64,000 nt of DNA from an uncultured Maribacter sp. Its GTDB lineage: Bacteria; Bacteroidota; Bacteroidia; Flavobacteriales; Flavobacteriaceae. The stretch spans positions 241,098-305,097 of the forward strand of contig CANMKG010000004.1 in NCBI GenBank assembly GCA_947498505.1, written 5' to 3'. A program made the position numbers and the translations under genes. Below the pieces are notes generated by a model. That model was given only the letters and a program-made list of their open reading frames with translations. It had not been told where the DNA came from and searched no databases. Shown here in pieces: positions 8,069-16,190 of the stretch (its first letter is position 1; the number at the start of each line of letters is the position of its first letter).

Positions 8069-9940
8069 CTACGCTTCAAGTAATGCGGAAAGTTCAAACC
8101 ATCGTTCCGTTTTTATGTCAATATTGGCGTTAACATCTTCTAAAAGAATAGAAAGCTCTTTAATTTTTTCTACAGATAAAGAGGTGTCTAAAAATTGTTG
8201 TTGAATTTCTTCTTTTTGTTCTTCCAATTTTTGAATTTCTCGTTCTAGTTTTTTATACTCCTTTTGTTCTTCATGAGAGAGTTTATTTCCTTTGTTATTG
8301 GTCTTCCAGTCTTTTTTTACCGCAGAGGTTTGCTCTTTTTGTTCTCTTTTTTCAATAATTTGACTGTCCTCGTAAGTACGATAGTCGGAGTAGTTTCCTG
8401 GGAAATTTTCAATCTCCGCATTTCCTCTAAAAACAAAAAGGTGATCAACAATTTTATCCATAAAATAGCGATCGTGCGAAACCACTATTAAGCAACCAGG
8501 AAAATCTAATAAAAAGCTTTCCAAAACATTTAACGTGACAATGTCTAAATCGTTAGTGGGTTCATCTAAAATTAAAAAATTAGGGTTTTGAATTAAAACG
8601 GTACATAAATACAATCTTTTGCGTTCTCCTCCACTTAATTTTTCAACAAAATCGTATTGTTTTTTACGGTCAAACAAAAAGCGTTCTAGTAATTGTTGCG
8701 CCGAGATTTGTCTACCCTTTGTTAAGGGAATGTAGTCACCAAAATCGCGAATAACATCAATAACCTTTTGTCCTTGTTTAATTTCTATTCCTTTTTGCGT
8801 GTAGTACCCAAATTTAATGGTGTCACCAATAACAACTTTTCCACTATCTGCCTTTGCTTTTCCTGTTAGGATATTTAAAAAAGTAGACTTTCCTGTACCA
8901 TTTTTTCCAATAATACCAACCCGTTCTCCTTTAGTAAAGCTATAGTCAAACTGATTTAAAATGGGTTTGTCTGGAAAAGATTTTGAAAGTTTATGAAGTT
9001 CAAGAATTTTATTTCCCATACGGGTCATATTAATTTCTAACTGAACTTCATGTTCTTTTCTTCGCTTGTGTGCTTTTTCCTTTATTTCGAAAAAATCATC
9101 GATTCTAGATTTAGATTTTGTGGTACGCGCTTTGGGTTGTCTGCGCATCCAATCTAATTCCTTTTTGAATAAAAGTTTTGTTTTATGTTGTTCTACTGCT
9201 TCCTGTTCTTGGCGGGCTTCTTTTTTTTCTAAGTAATAAGAGTAATTGCCTTTGTAAGAATACAAATTACCGTTATCTAATTCTATAATTTCGTTACAAA
9301 CACGTTCTAAAAAATAACGATCGTGGGTAACCATAAATAGTGTCATGTTTTCTTTAGCAAAAAACTTTTCTAACCATTCAATCATTTCTAAATCTAAATG
9401 GTTGGTAGGCTCATCTAATACCAATAAATCGGGTTTATTGATTAGTGCATTTGCTAGCGTTAATCTCTTTTTTTGCCCACCAGAAAGTAAACCTACTTTT
9501 AGGTTTACATCATCTAGCTTTAACTTAAAAAGTATTTGTTTGTATTGCGTTTCAAAATCCCAAGCGTTAAAACGGTCCATAGCTTCAAAAGCTTTTTGAT
9601 ACGCTTCTTCATCCTCAGGGTTATTAAGTGCTTTTTCGTAATTTTTAATCACTTTTAAAACCTCATTATCCGAAGTGAAAATGGTTTCTTCAATGGTTAA
9701 ATCACCATCAAGTTTAGGTTCTTGTTCTAAAAAAGAAACTCGAATACTTTTTCTGTAATTAACTTTGCCAGTATCCGGAGTGTCCGCACCTGATAGGATG
9801 TTTAAAATAGAAGTTTTTCCACTTCCGTTTTTAGCAATTAAGGCAATTTTTTGGTCTTTATTAATTCCAAACGAAAGGTCATTGAAAAGCACTAATTCGC
9901 CATATGACTTGCTGATGTTTTCTACGGTAAGTAAATTCAA
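8069..9940 (-). CDS. uup: ABC-F family ATPase, Uup type
   Basis: 623 aa with two ABC ATPase domains and no membrane segments, the ABC-F layout. Walker A motifs are AKNGSGKT (~35-42; the first glycine is Ala) and GKNGTGKS (~345). The signatures are LSGGQKKR and LSGGERKR, each followed by a LLVLDEPTNHLD or LILDEPTNDLD Walker B. A basic linker (RRQPKARTTKSKSRIDDF) lies between the domains. The C terminus is a charged coiled coil (~560-615), which places it with Uup rather than EttA. Uup-type proteins act on ribosomes or on branched DNA; the exact role is unsettled. Start chosen at MNLLTVENISKSYG. Confidence 0.9.
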   Translation of the reverse strand: MNLLTVENISKSYGELVLFNDLSFGINKDQKIALIAKNGSGKTSILNILSGADTPDTGKVNYRKSIRVSFLEQEPKLDGDLTIEETIFTSDNEVLKVIKNYEKALNNPEDEEAYQKAFEAMDRFNAWDFETQYKQILFKLKLDDVNLKVGLLSGGQKKRLTLANALINKPDLLVLDEPTNHLDLEMIEWLEKFFAKENMTLFMVTHDRYFLERVCNEIIELDNGNLYSYKGNYSYYLEKKEARQEQEAVEQHKTKLLFKKELDWMRRQPKARTTKSKSRIDDFFEIKEKAHKRRKEHEVQLEINMTRMGNKILELHKLSKSFPDKPILNQFDYSFTKGERVGIIGKNGTGKSTFLNILTGKAKADSGKVVIGDTIKFGYYTQKGIEIKQGQKVIDVIRDFGDYIPLTKGRQISAQQLLERFLFDRKKQYDFVEKLSGGERKRLYLCTVLIQNPNFLILDEPTNDLDIVTLNVLESFLLDFPGCLIVVSHDRYFMDKIVDHLFVFRGNAEIENFPGNYSDYRTYEDSQIIEKREQKEQTSAVKKDWKTNNKGNKLSHEEQKEYKKLEREIQKLEEQKEEIQQQFLDTSLSVEKIKELSILLEDVNANIDIKTERWFELSALLEA

Positions 9941-9967
9941 ACTGAAAAGGTTTTTTGATAATAAAAA

Positions 9968-11152
9968 TTACTGCTTATTCTTTACAAGCACAGGTAAACG
10001 CAATAGAAAAACATATCTAATGCCTAAAGCAAGAACCACAAAGATAATCAAAGGAGAGAATATTTGAATTTTTAAAAGTGCTACAATTAGCATAAGAATA
10101 ATAAGCCCTAAAGCTATATAAAGATATTTTTTAATCCAATTAGGGCGTTGATTTTTAACTATATAAAATGCAGCTAACGCGTTTAAAGGAATAGCCCAAA
10201 GCAAATTTAAATTACCAGCGGTAGCAGTATGATCTGTTAAAAACCACAAGAAGAAAATTAATAGCCCTGCTAAACCGCTTACAAAGAATAGTCCAAAATC
10301 TAACCATTTACTTTGTTTTTTGGCAGTATAATCTTTGTAAGTAACCCATAAAACAATACTAAGTAATAGTATTAGCCAAAACAAGGGCGTTATTATAAAA
10401 ATACTGCTTTTGGATTCTTCTGGAACCAAAACAGGCTGATTTTCATCTATCACTAAAGGCTTTCCGTTTTTAGAGGTGTTCTGTAATTGATAATATACAT
10501 AAAGTGGTAAAAATTGATGTTCCCAATGGGTAGCGTCTTTATCTATTACAGAACCAAGGGCTAGGTCTATTCCAAAAGTAGACCAAGAATTTGTTTCTAA
10601 ATTTTGATGAATAAGTTCTCTAAAAGTAAAAGGTTCTTTAATATGGTTGTAGTTGTAAGTTAGTTTATCTCCCAAAACTTGTTTTAAAATTTCGGGTATT
10701 TTGGTAGCGCAATTCTCAAACAGAAAATCGTATTTGTAATCTTTATTTTCGGGTAAATGATTTTGAATTAAAAAATTAAGCAGTTGTTGCTTTTCGGTTT
10801 GCGATAGGTTTAAAACTTGTTCTTTTACCCAACGCCTTTCTATTCTATATCCTTGAACAAAGTTGCTATACCTATGCATAGCTAAAGAGTACAGTAGCTT
10901 TCCGCGTGTGAATTTGGTATAAAATCCAGGTGTATTAAAATCAAAATGACCGTAATTGTAGATAACGTCAATACCTAATGTGTTATCAAGAATACGTATT
11001 GCTGTATGTCCAAATTTAGAGTGCAATTCGTCAGCTGTTCCAATAGTTAAAATGCTAATTTTAGAGTCTGGAGAGAGTTCTACTTTTTTTTGTCCGTATG
11101 AAAGAGAACCAATTAAGAAGGAAAAAATTAAAATTAAATTTTTAAAACGCAT
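9968..11152 (-). CDS. DUF4105 (Lnb N-terminal-like) membrane protein
   Basis: 394 aa from the ATG at 11152. I prefer this to the track start at 11188 because MRFKNLILIFSFLIGSLSYGQ is a complete signal peptide and the 12 extra residues precede it. Residues ~25-250 form the periplasmic DUF4105/Lnb-N domain, with the conserved SKFGHTAIRILD and YNYGHFDFNTPGFY motifs; Cys and His residues (FENCATKIPE) suggest a thiol-hydrolase-like fold. The C-terminal third has about five hydrophobic helices. The family is common in Bacteroidota but its substrate is unknown. Twenty-seven bases separate it from the ABC-F gene. Confidence 0.85.
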   Translation of the reverse strand: MRFKNLILIFSFLIGSLSYGQKKVELSPDSKISILTIGTADELHSKFGHTAIRILDNTLGIDVIYNYGHFDFNTPGFYTKFTRGKLLYSLAMHRYSNFVQGYRIERRWVKEQVLNLSQTEKQQLLNFLIQNHLPENKDYKYDFLFENCATKIPEILKQVLGDKLTYNYNHIKEPFTFRELIHQNLETNSWSTFGIDLALGSVIDKDATHWEHQFLPLYVYYQLQNTSKNGKPLVIDENQPVLVPEESKSSIFIITPLFWLILLLSIVLWVTYKDYTAKKQSKWLDFGLFFVSGLAGLLIFFLWFLTDHTATAGNLNLLWAIPLNALAAFYIVKNQRPNWIKKYLYIALGLIILMLIVALLKIQIFSPLIIFVVLALGIRYVFLLRLPVLVKNKQ

Positions 11153-11317
11153 TTTAAATAGCTTTTGCAGTTTTACAAATATCAGCATAAAAAAAATGTA
11201 TTTGTACTTTAAGATGTTTACTTCTTGTTAAAGTAATCAGACAAAATATACATAGTGTCTGGGTAAATAAGAAAATTAAATTTAAAATTTGTCTTACTTT
11301 TACGCAAAGTACTTGTC

Positions 11318-12061
11318 ATGAAAAAACACATTCCGAATCTTATAACCTTAATGAATTTGTTTTGCGGTTGTGTAGCTGTAATTTTCGCAGTTCTTAATCA
11401 ATTAGAACTCACTGCTTTTTTTGTTTTTTTAGGAGTTTTGTTTGATTTTTTTGATGGGTTTGCCGCAAGAATGTTAAAGGTGCAAAGTCCACTAGGTTTA
11501 CAGTTAGATTCCCTTGCCGATATGGTGACTAGTGGATTGGTTCCGGGGATTGTAATGTTTCAACTACTAGCAATGTCTATGTCAGGCGGATGGAATGTTG
11601 ATTTGTCATCTGAGGCAGCAGGCGACACTTTTTGGGTGGGATTAAAGGTGGCTCCGTTACCCTTTTTAGGCTTTTTAATTACACTTGCTTCTGGTTATAG
11701 GCTGGCTAAATTTAATATTGATGCCGAACAGCAGTCTTCATTTACAGGTTTGCCAACACCTGCAAACACCTTGTTAATTTTATCGTTACCATTAATATTA
11801 CTATACCATAATAACGATTTTTTGAACGGAATAATTCTTAATCAATGGTTTTTAATATCAGTTACTTTGTTGAGCGCCTTTGTATTGAATGCCAATATAA
11901 AATTATTTGCCTTAAAGTTTAAAAATTGGGGGTTTAAAGATAACGCTGTACGTTATATTTTTTTAATAGTGAGTTTGGTTTTGGTAATAACAATGAAATT
12001 TGTCGCTATTCCGGTAATTATTGTGTTTTACATTATTAGCTCTTTACTAAGTAAGCAATAA
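11318..12061 (+). CDS. pssA: CDP-diacylglycerol-serine O-phosphatidyltransferase
   Basis: 247 aa integral membrane enzyme that makes phosphatidylserine, the precursor of phosphatidylethanolamine. The CDP-alcohol phosphotransferase signature is clear: DGFAARMLK then SPLGLQLDSLADM, matching DG(x2)AR(x8)G(x3)D(x3)D, with helices on both sides and a hydrophobic C terminus. The start MKKHIPNLITLMNLFCGC is the usual one for the family. The next gene, rlmF, begins 8 bases after the stop, so the two are probably transcribed together. A partial -7 box (TACTTTTA) lies 15 bases before the ATG. Confidence 0.95.
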   Translation: MKKHIPNLITLMNLFCGCVAVIFAVLNQLELTAFFVFLGVLFDFFDGFAARMLKVQSPLGLQLDSLADMVTSGLVPGIVMFQLLAMSMSGGWNVDLSSEAAGDTFWVGLKVAPLPFLGFLITLASGYRLAKFNIDAEQQSSFTGLPTPANTLLILSLPLILLYHNNDFLNGIILNQWFLISVTLLSAFVLNANIKLFALKFKNWGFKDNAVRYIFLIVSLVLVITMKFVAIPVIIVFYIISSLLSKQ

Positions 12062-12069
12062 TTGTTGAC

Positions 12070-13056
12070 ATGCAACCTCAAAAAAGAAAACATCCAGAGG
12101 AAAAATCATCGTTACATCCCAGAAATAAGCATCGATTAAGATATAACTTTAAGGAGTTAATTAGAGTTGATTCTGATTTGAAGGCATTTGTTAAAGCAAA
12201 TAATTTTGGAGATCAATCTATAGATTTTTTCGACCCAAAAGCAGTAAAAGCCCTTAATAAAGGATTGTTAAGACTACACTATAATATAAATTATTGGGAT
12301 ATTCCTAATGGTTATCTATGTCCACCAATACCTGGACGAGCTGATTACATTCACAATATTGCGGATTTAGTATGTGATAATACAAAAGGTGAGATTCCGA
12401 AAAATATAAAGTGTTTGGATATTGGGGTTGGGGCTAATTGTGTTTATCCAATTATTGGTGTTGCATCATATGGATGGGCTTTTATTGGTGCTGACATTGA
12501 TGAAAAAGCGGTCGCTTCTGCTTTGAAAATTGTGGAAAGTAACCCCTTTTTAGAGAATAACGTAAGAATTAAACATCAAAGCAGTTCCAGAGATTTTTTT
12601 AAAAATGTTATTGATGCAGGAGAAAAGATAGATGTATCTATTTGTAACCCTCCTTTTCACGAATCCCTTGCCGATGCTCAAAAAGGCTCAAGACGTAAAT
12701 TGAAGAATTTAAAGGGAGAGAAATCTGTAACTCCAAAGTTAAATTTTGGAGGTCAAAGTAATGAGTTATGGTGCGATGGGGGAGAGGAACGGTTTGTGAA
12801 AAATATGATTTATCAAAGCAGAAATTATTCAAAACAATGTCTGTGGTTTTCCTCGTTAATCTCTAAAGAATCTAATGTTCGGAAAATGAAAAAAGTGCTA
12901 CAAAAAGTGGATGTCCTTGCTGTTAAGGTAATACCAATGGGGCAAGGAAATAAAAAAAGTAGAATTTTAGCCTGGTCTTTCCTTACGGATAAGGAACAAA
13001 AAAGCTGGAAGCAAAAACGGAATAACAATTCAAAAAGTTCAAGAGTAGCCCCTTAA
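12070..13056 (+). CDS. rlmF: 23S rRNA (adenine-N6)-methyltransferase RlmF
   Basis: 328 aa. RlmF methylates N6 of A1618 (E. coli numbering) in 23S rRNA using SAM. The N-terminal HPRNKHRLRYNF and the LRLHYNINYWDIPNGYLCPP block are characteristic of this family. The Rossmann motif is LDIGVGANCVYPIIG and the N6-adenine catalytic motif is NPPF, within CNPPFHESLADA. The C terminus is basic. It follows pssA by 8 bases and ends 7 bases before the convergent lptB stop. No terminator hairpin is visible between them. Confidence 0.95.
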   Translation: MQPQKRKHPEEKSSLHPRNKHRLRYNFKELIRVDSDLKAFVKANNFGDQSIDFFDPKAVKALNKGLLRLHYNINYWDIPNGYLCPPIPGRADYIHNIADLVCDNTKGEIPKNIKCLDIGVGANCVYPIIGVASYGWAFIGADIDEKAVASALKIVESNPFLENNVRIKHQSSSRDFFKNVIDAGEKIDVSICNPPFHESLADAQKGSRRKLKNLKGEKSVTPKLNFGGQSNELWCDGGEERFVKNMIYQSRNYSKQCLWFSSLISKESNVRKMKKVLQKVDVLAVKVIPMGQGNKKSRILAWSFLTDKEQKSWKQKRNNNSKSSRVAP

Positions 13057-13063
13057 AGTGTTT

Positions 13064-13804
13064 TTAAAAATCCAACTTCTTTTTACGAAGTTCAAAGTTT
13101 TGTCCCAAATATACTTTACGTACCATTTCATCAGCTGCTAAATCTTCTGGAATACCAGATTTTAAAATGCCCCCTTCAAACATTAAGTACGAACGTTCTG
13201 TAATGGCAAGCGTTTCTTGTACATTATGGTCAGTAATTAAAATTCCAATGTTTTTGTCTTTTAACTGGGCAACAATACGCTGAATGTCTTCAACTGCAAC
13301 AGGGTCTACACCTGCAAAGGGTTCATCAAGAAGAATAAATTTAGGGTCAGTTGCCAAGGCGCGAGCAATTTCAGTACGTCTACGCTCTCCTCCAGAAAGT
13401 AAATCTCCTCGGTTTTTACGAATATGCCCAAGTCCAAACTCTTCTATAAGCGATTCCATTTTCATGAGTTGTTCTTTTTTACTCAGTTTTGTAAGCTGAA
13501 GAACACTCAAAATGTTTTTTTCAATGGTAAGTTTTCTAAAAACTGAAGCTTCTTGAGCCAAGTATCCAATACCATTTTGGGCTCTCTTGTACATTGGAAA
13601 ATTGGTGATTTCCATATCATCTAGGTAGATATGCCCTCCATTTGGTTTCACCAACCCCACAATCATGTAGAACGATGTAGTTTTTCCAGCACCATTTGGT
13701 CCTAATAGTCCAACAATTTCTCCTTGATTAACTTCTAAAGAAATGCCTCGTACTACTTTTCGCCCTCTATAGGCTTTCATTATGTTATCTGCTCTTAGCT
13801 TCAT
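13064..13804 (-). CDS. lptB: LPS export ABC transporter ATPase LptB
   Basis: 246 aa. LptB powers extraction of LPS from the inner membrane with LptF and LptG. It has Walker A GPNGAGKT, signature LSGGERRR, Walker [14 protein letters not shown] and the H-loop ITDHNV; the start [20 protein letters not shown] is standard for LptB. It is the last gene of the kdsD-tatC-CMD run but also has its own promoter: a perfect TAGATTTG box ends only 5 bases before the ATG, which suggests a leaderless transcript. An LptF/G-type permease is at 48.4-49.5 kb. Confidence 0.95.
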   Translation of the reverse strand: MKLRADNIMKAYRGRKVVRGISLEVNQGEIVGLLGPNGAGKTTSFYMIVGLVKPNGGHIYLDDMEITNFPMYKRAQNGIGYLAQEASVFRKLTIEKNILSVLQLTKLSKKEQLMKMESLIEEFGLGHIRKNRGDLLSGGERRRTEIARALATDPKFILLDEPFAGVDPVAVEDIQRIVAQLKDKNIGILITDHNVQETLAITERSYLMFEGGILKSGIPEDLAADEMVRKVYLGQNFELRKKKLDF

Positions 13805-13809
13805 GTTTT

Positions 13810-13840
13810 CAAATCTAAACCTAATTGGTTTTTAACGAAA
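13810..13840 (-). promoter_or_regulatory. lptB promoter, implying a leaderless mRNA
   Basis: Minus strand: TTTC (13840-13837), 19 bp, TAGATTTG (13817-13810). The -7 box is perfect and the -33 box has one mismatch. The box ends 5 bases before the lptB ATG, so transcription should begin at or next to the start codon. Confidence 0.65.
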
Positions 13841-13855
13841 GTAATTATATTAATT

Positions 13856-14206
13856 TTAACCTTCTTGTTGTTCTAGCTCCTCCCAATACTCGTACGCTCT
13901 TCGTAAATGTGGAACCACAATTGTGCCTCCAACCAAGGTAGCAATACTTAAGGTTTCCATAACTTCTTCTTTGGAAGCACCTTCGTTGTAAGAACTCTCC
14001 AGGTGGTATTTTACGCAATCATCACATCGCAATACAGCTGAAGCAACAAGGCCTAATAATTCTTTAGTTTTTACATCTAAAGCACCTTTAGCGTAGGCAT
14101 TCGTATCTAAATTAAATATGCGCTTAATAATTTTGTTATTGTCTGCTAACAATTTATCGTTCATTTTGGAACGATAAGCATTAAATTCTTCAATTTGATT
14201 TGGCAT
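13856..14206 (-). CDS. Carboxymuconolactone decarboxylase / AhpD-like protein
   Basis: 116 aa all-helical protein of the CMD family. The CDDCVKYH motif (CxxC followed by a His three residues later) is the redox-active site of AhpD-like alkylhydroperoxidases, so a thiol-disulfide or peroxide-linked role is more likely than true decarboxylase activity. It overlaps the end of tatC by 17 bases, so the two are translationally coupled, a common flavobacterial arrangement. The substrate is unknown. Confidence 0.85.
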   Translation of the reverse strand: MPNQIEEFNAYRSKMNDKLLADNNKIIKRIFNLDTNAYAKGALDVKTKELLGLVASAVLRCDDCVKYHLESSYNEGASKEEVMETLSIATLVGGTIVVPHLRRAYEYWEELEQQEG

Positions 14207-15032
14207 TCTTTTTCAATTTTTTAGCTTCTTTGCGTAGTACGTAGCCCGAAATGTATATACTTACCTGATAAAGGATTAAAATTGGAACCGCAACAACAAT
14301 CTGACTCGCAACATCTGGTGGTGTAATTACAGCAGATAGAATTAATACTATTACGAGTGATATTTTTCGATATTTTTTTAGAATTTCAGGAGTTACTAAA
14401 CCAATTTTAGTTAAAAAGAAAATAATGATTGGTAGTTCAAATATAAGTCCACAAGCTATGACCGAAGCTCGAACGGTTGAAATATAGGAAGCTAAATCAA
14501 TATCATTAAAAACCTCTGCACTTACAGAATATCTGCCTAAGAAATTTAAAGAAAGCGGTGTAACAACATAGTAACCAAACAGCACCCCTAAAAAGAATAA
14601 AATTGAAGCTATAAAAATAAAGCCTTTAGAATTTCTACGTTCCTTTTCATAAAGACCTGGACTTATAAACTTCCAAATCTCATATAATATATATGGGAAA
14701 CCAATAATGAAACCAGCCCAAATAGAGGTCCAAATGTGAGCGGAAAATTGGCCTGCCATTACTCTACTTTGTATTCTAAACATGGGTTCATCACTACAAA
14801 AAGCTTCACTAAAACCTAACATTTTAGAGAGTTTGCAGAAAATATCGTAGGTAGGAAAATCTGGTTTTTTAGGACCAAAAATAACAGTGTCAAAAATAAA
14901 ATCGGGAATACAAAATGCAATACTTCCTATTATTACTACCGCTAAAGTAGCTCGTATTAAATGCCAGCGTAATTCTTCTAAATGGTCTAAAAAAGACATT
15001 TCATTTGGCTCAACAGTATTCTTTTTACCCAT
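14190..15032 (-). CDS. tatC: Sec-independent translocase subunit TatC
   Basis: 280 aa, six predicted membrane helices. TatC binds twin-arginine signal peptides and nucleates the Tat pore. The N-terminal FLDHLEELRWHLIRA is the family signature, and the SPGLYEKERR loop and FELPIIIFFLTKIGLVTPE segment are also conserved. An insertion in the first periplasmic loop (residues ~50-95) carries two Cys, typical of Bacteroidota. The ATG overlaps the kdsD stop by one base and the 3' end overlaps the CMD gene by 17 bases. No tatA gene is in the window. Confidence 0.96.
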   Translation of the reverse strand: MGKKNTVEPNEMSFLDHLEELRWHLIRATLAVVIIGSIAFCIPDFIFDTVIFGPKKPDFPTYDIFCKLSKMLGFSEAFCSDEPMFRIQSRVMAGQFSAHIWTSIWAGFIIGFPYILYEIWKFISPGLYEKERRNSKGFIFIASILFFLGVLFGYYVVTPLSLNFLGRYSVSAEVFNDIDLASYISTVRASVIACGLIFELPIIIFFLTKIGLVTPEILKKYRKISLVIVLILSAVITPPDVASQIVVAVPILILYQVSIYISGYVLRKEAKKLKKNAKSN

Positions 15033-15997
15033 TATAATATTCCTTCATTAATTAGGTTGTGTAAATGTACAACCCCAACATATTTGTTTTCTTCAACTGC
15101 AAGTAATTGCGAAATCCCCTTAGTTTGCATCGCTTCCAAAGCTTTAATAGCTAAGACATTAGTTTCAATAGTTTGCGGATTTTTCGTCATAATATCTTTT
15201 GCAGTTAAACCATTGATATTATCATATTTGTTAAGCATTCTACGAATATCACCATCGGTAACTATACCTACGATTTTATTGTCTTTAATTACAGCAGTAA
15301 CTCCAAGCATTTTTTCTGAGATTTCTACTATTACCTCTCTAACATCTGAATCTTCATTAACTTGAGGTTTTTCGTTGTTCTCTACAATATTGGAAACCCT
15401 TAAATATAATTTTTTACCTAAAGCACCACCTGGGTGATATTTTGCAAAGTCTGCACTGCTAAAACCTCTGAGCTCTAAAAGAGATATTGCTAGAGCATCT
15501 CCCATTACTAATTGTGCGGTTGTGCTTGTTGTTGGCGCTAAATTATTAGGGCAAGCTTCTTTGTTTACAAAGGTGTTAAGCACATAAGTGGCTTGCTTGC
15601 CTAAAAAAGAATCAGGATTTCCTGTAATGCCAATTAGGTTGTTTTTGCCTCTTTTGATAAGAGGAACCAAGACTTTAATTTCTGGAGTATTTCCACTTTT
15701 AGATAGACATATTACAACATCATCTTTTTGGATGGTTCCTAAGTCTCCATGAATAGCGTCTGCTGCATGCATAAAAATTGCAGGAGTACCGGTAGAATTA
15801 AGCGTAGCTACAATTTTGGTAGCTATTATTGCGCTTTTTCCAATACCTGTAACTACAACTCTACCTTCTGATTTTAGAATGCAATTAACCGCGTCACAAA
15901 AATTGTCATCTAGTAAAGAAATCAAGTTATTAATAGACTCACCTTGTAACTCAATTGTTTTTTTTGCTAATGCTAATATTGTTTTAGTGTTGCTCAA
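15032..15997 (-). CDS. kdsD: Arabinose-5-phosphate isomerase (KDO pathway)
   Basis: 321 aa. It converts ribulose-5-phosphate to arabinose-5-phosphate for KDO synthesis. The SIS domain (~40-175) contains VVVTGIGKSAIIATKIVATL and SKSGNTPEIKVLVPL. Two CBS domains follow (~200-320), with GIVTDGDIRR and GVVHLHNLI. Length and layout match KdsD/KpsF. It is first in a run with tatC, the CMD gene and lptB, linking KDO supply with LPS export. A perfect TAATTTTG box lies about 57 bases upstream. Confidence 0.95.
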   Translation of the reverse strand: MSNTKTILALAKKTIELQGESINNLISLLDDNFCDAVNCILKSEGRVVVTGIGKSAIIATKIVATLNSTGTPAIFMHAADAIHGDLGTIQKDDVVICLSKSGNTPEIKVLVPLIKRGKNNLIGITGNPDSFLGKQATYVLNTFVNKEACPNNLAPTTSTTAQLVMGDALAISLLELRGFSSADFAKYHPGGALGKKLYLRVSNIVENNEKPQVNEDSDVREVIVEISEKMLGVTAVIKDNKIVGIVTDGDIRRMLNKYDNINGLTAKDIMTKNPQTIETNVLAIKALEAMQTKGISQLLAVEENKYVGVVHLHNLINEGIL

Positions 15998-16053
15998 TGT
16001 ATTATTTGAATTATAGGTTGAAAACCTAAAAGAATGTATTATATTTAAGTTGA

Positions 16054-16061
16054 CAAAATTA
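16054..16061 (-). promoter_or_regulatory. -7 promoter box for the kdsD-tatC operon
   Basis: TAATTTTG on the minus strand matches TAnnTTTG exactly, 56 bases before the kdsD ATG. No TTTG was found at the ideal -33 distance, so the call rests on one box. Confidence 0.45.
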
Positions 16062-16190
16062 CGTAATCTTAATTTTATAAGATATTTATAGGTTAAGAAA
16101 TTGATTTGTTGTTTTAATAAATCAAAAAGTTAGGTTTTATGCGTATTTTTATACGTCTATTTAACCATTAACATTAAATATTATTAAAGT

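Noticed and set aside
11153-11188. Upstream ATG of the DUF4105 gene
   Set aside because: The downstream ATG begins an ideal signal peptide; the 12 extra residues would bury it.
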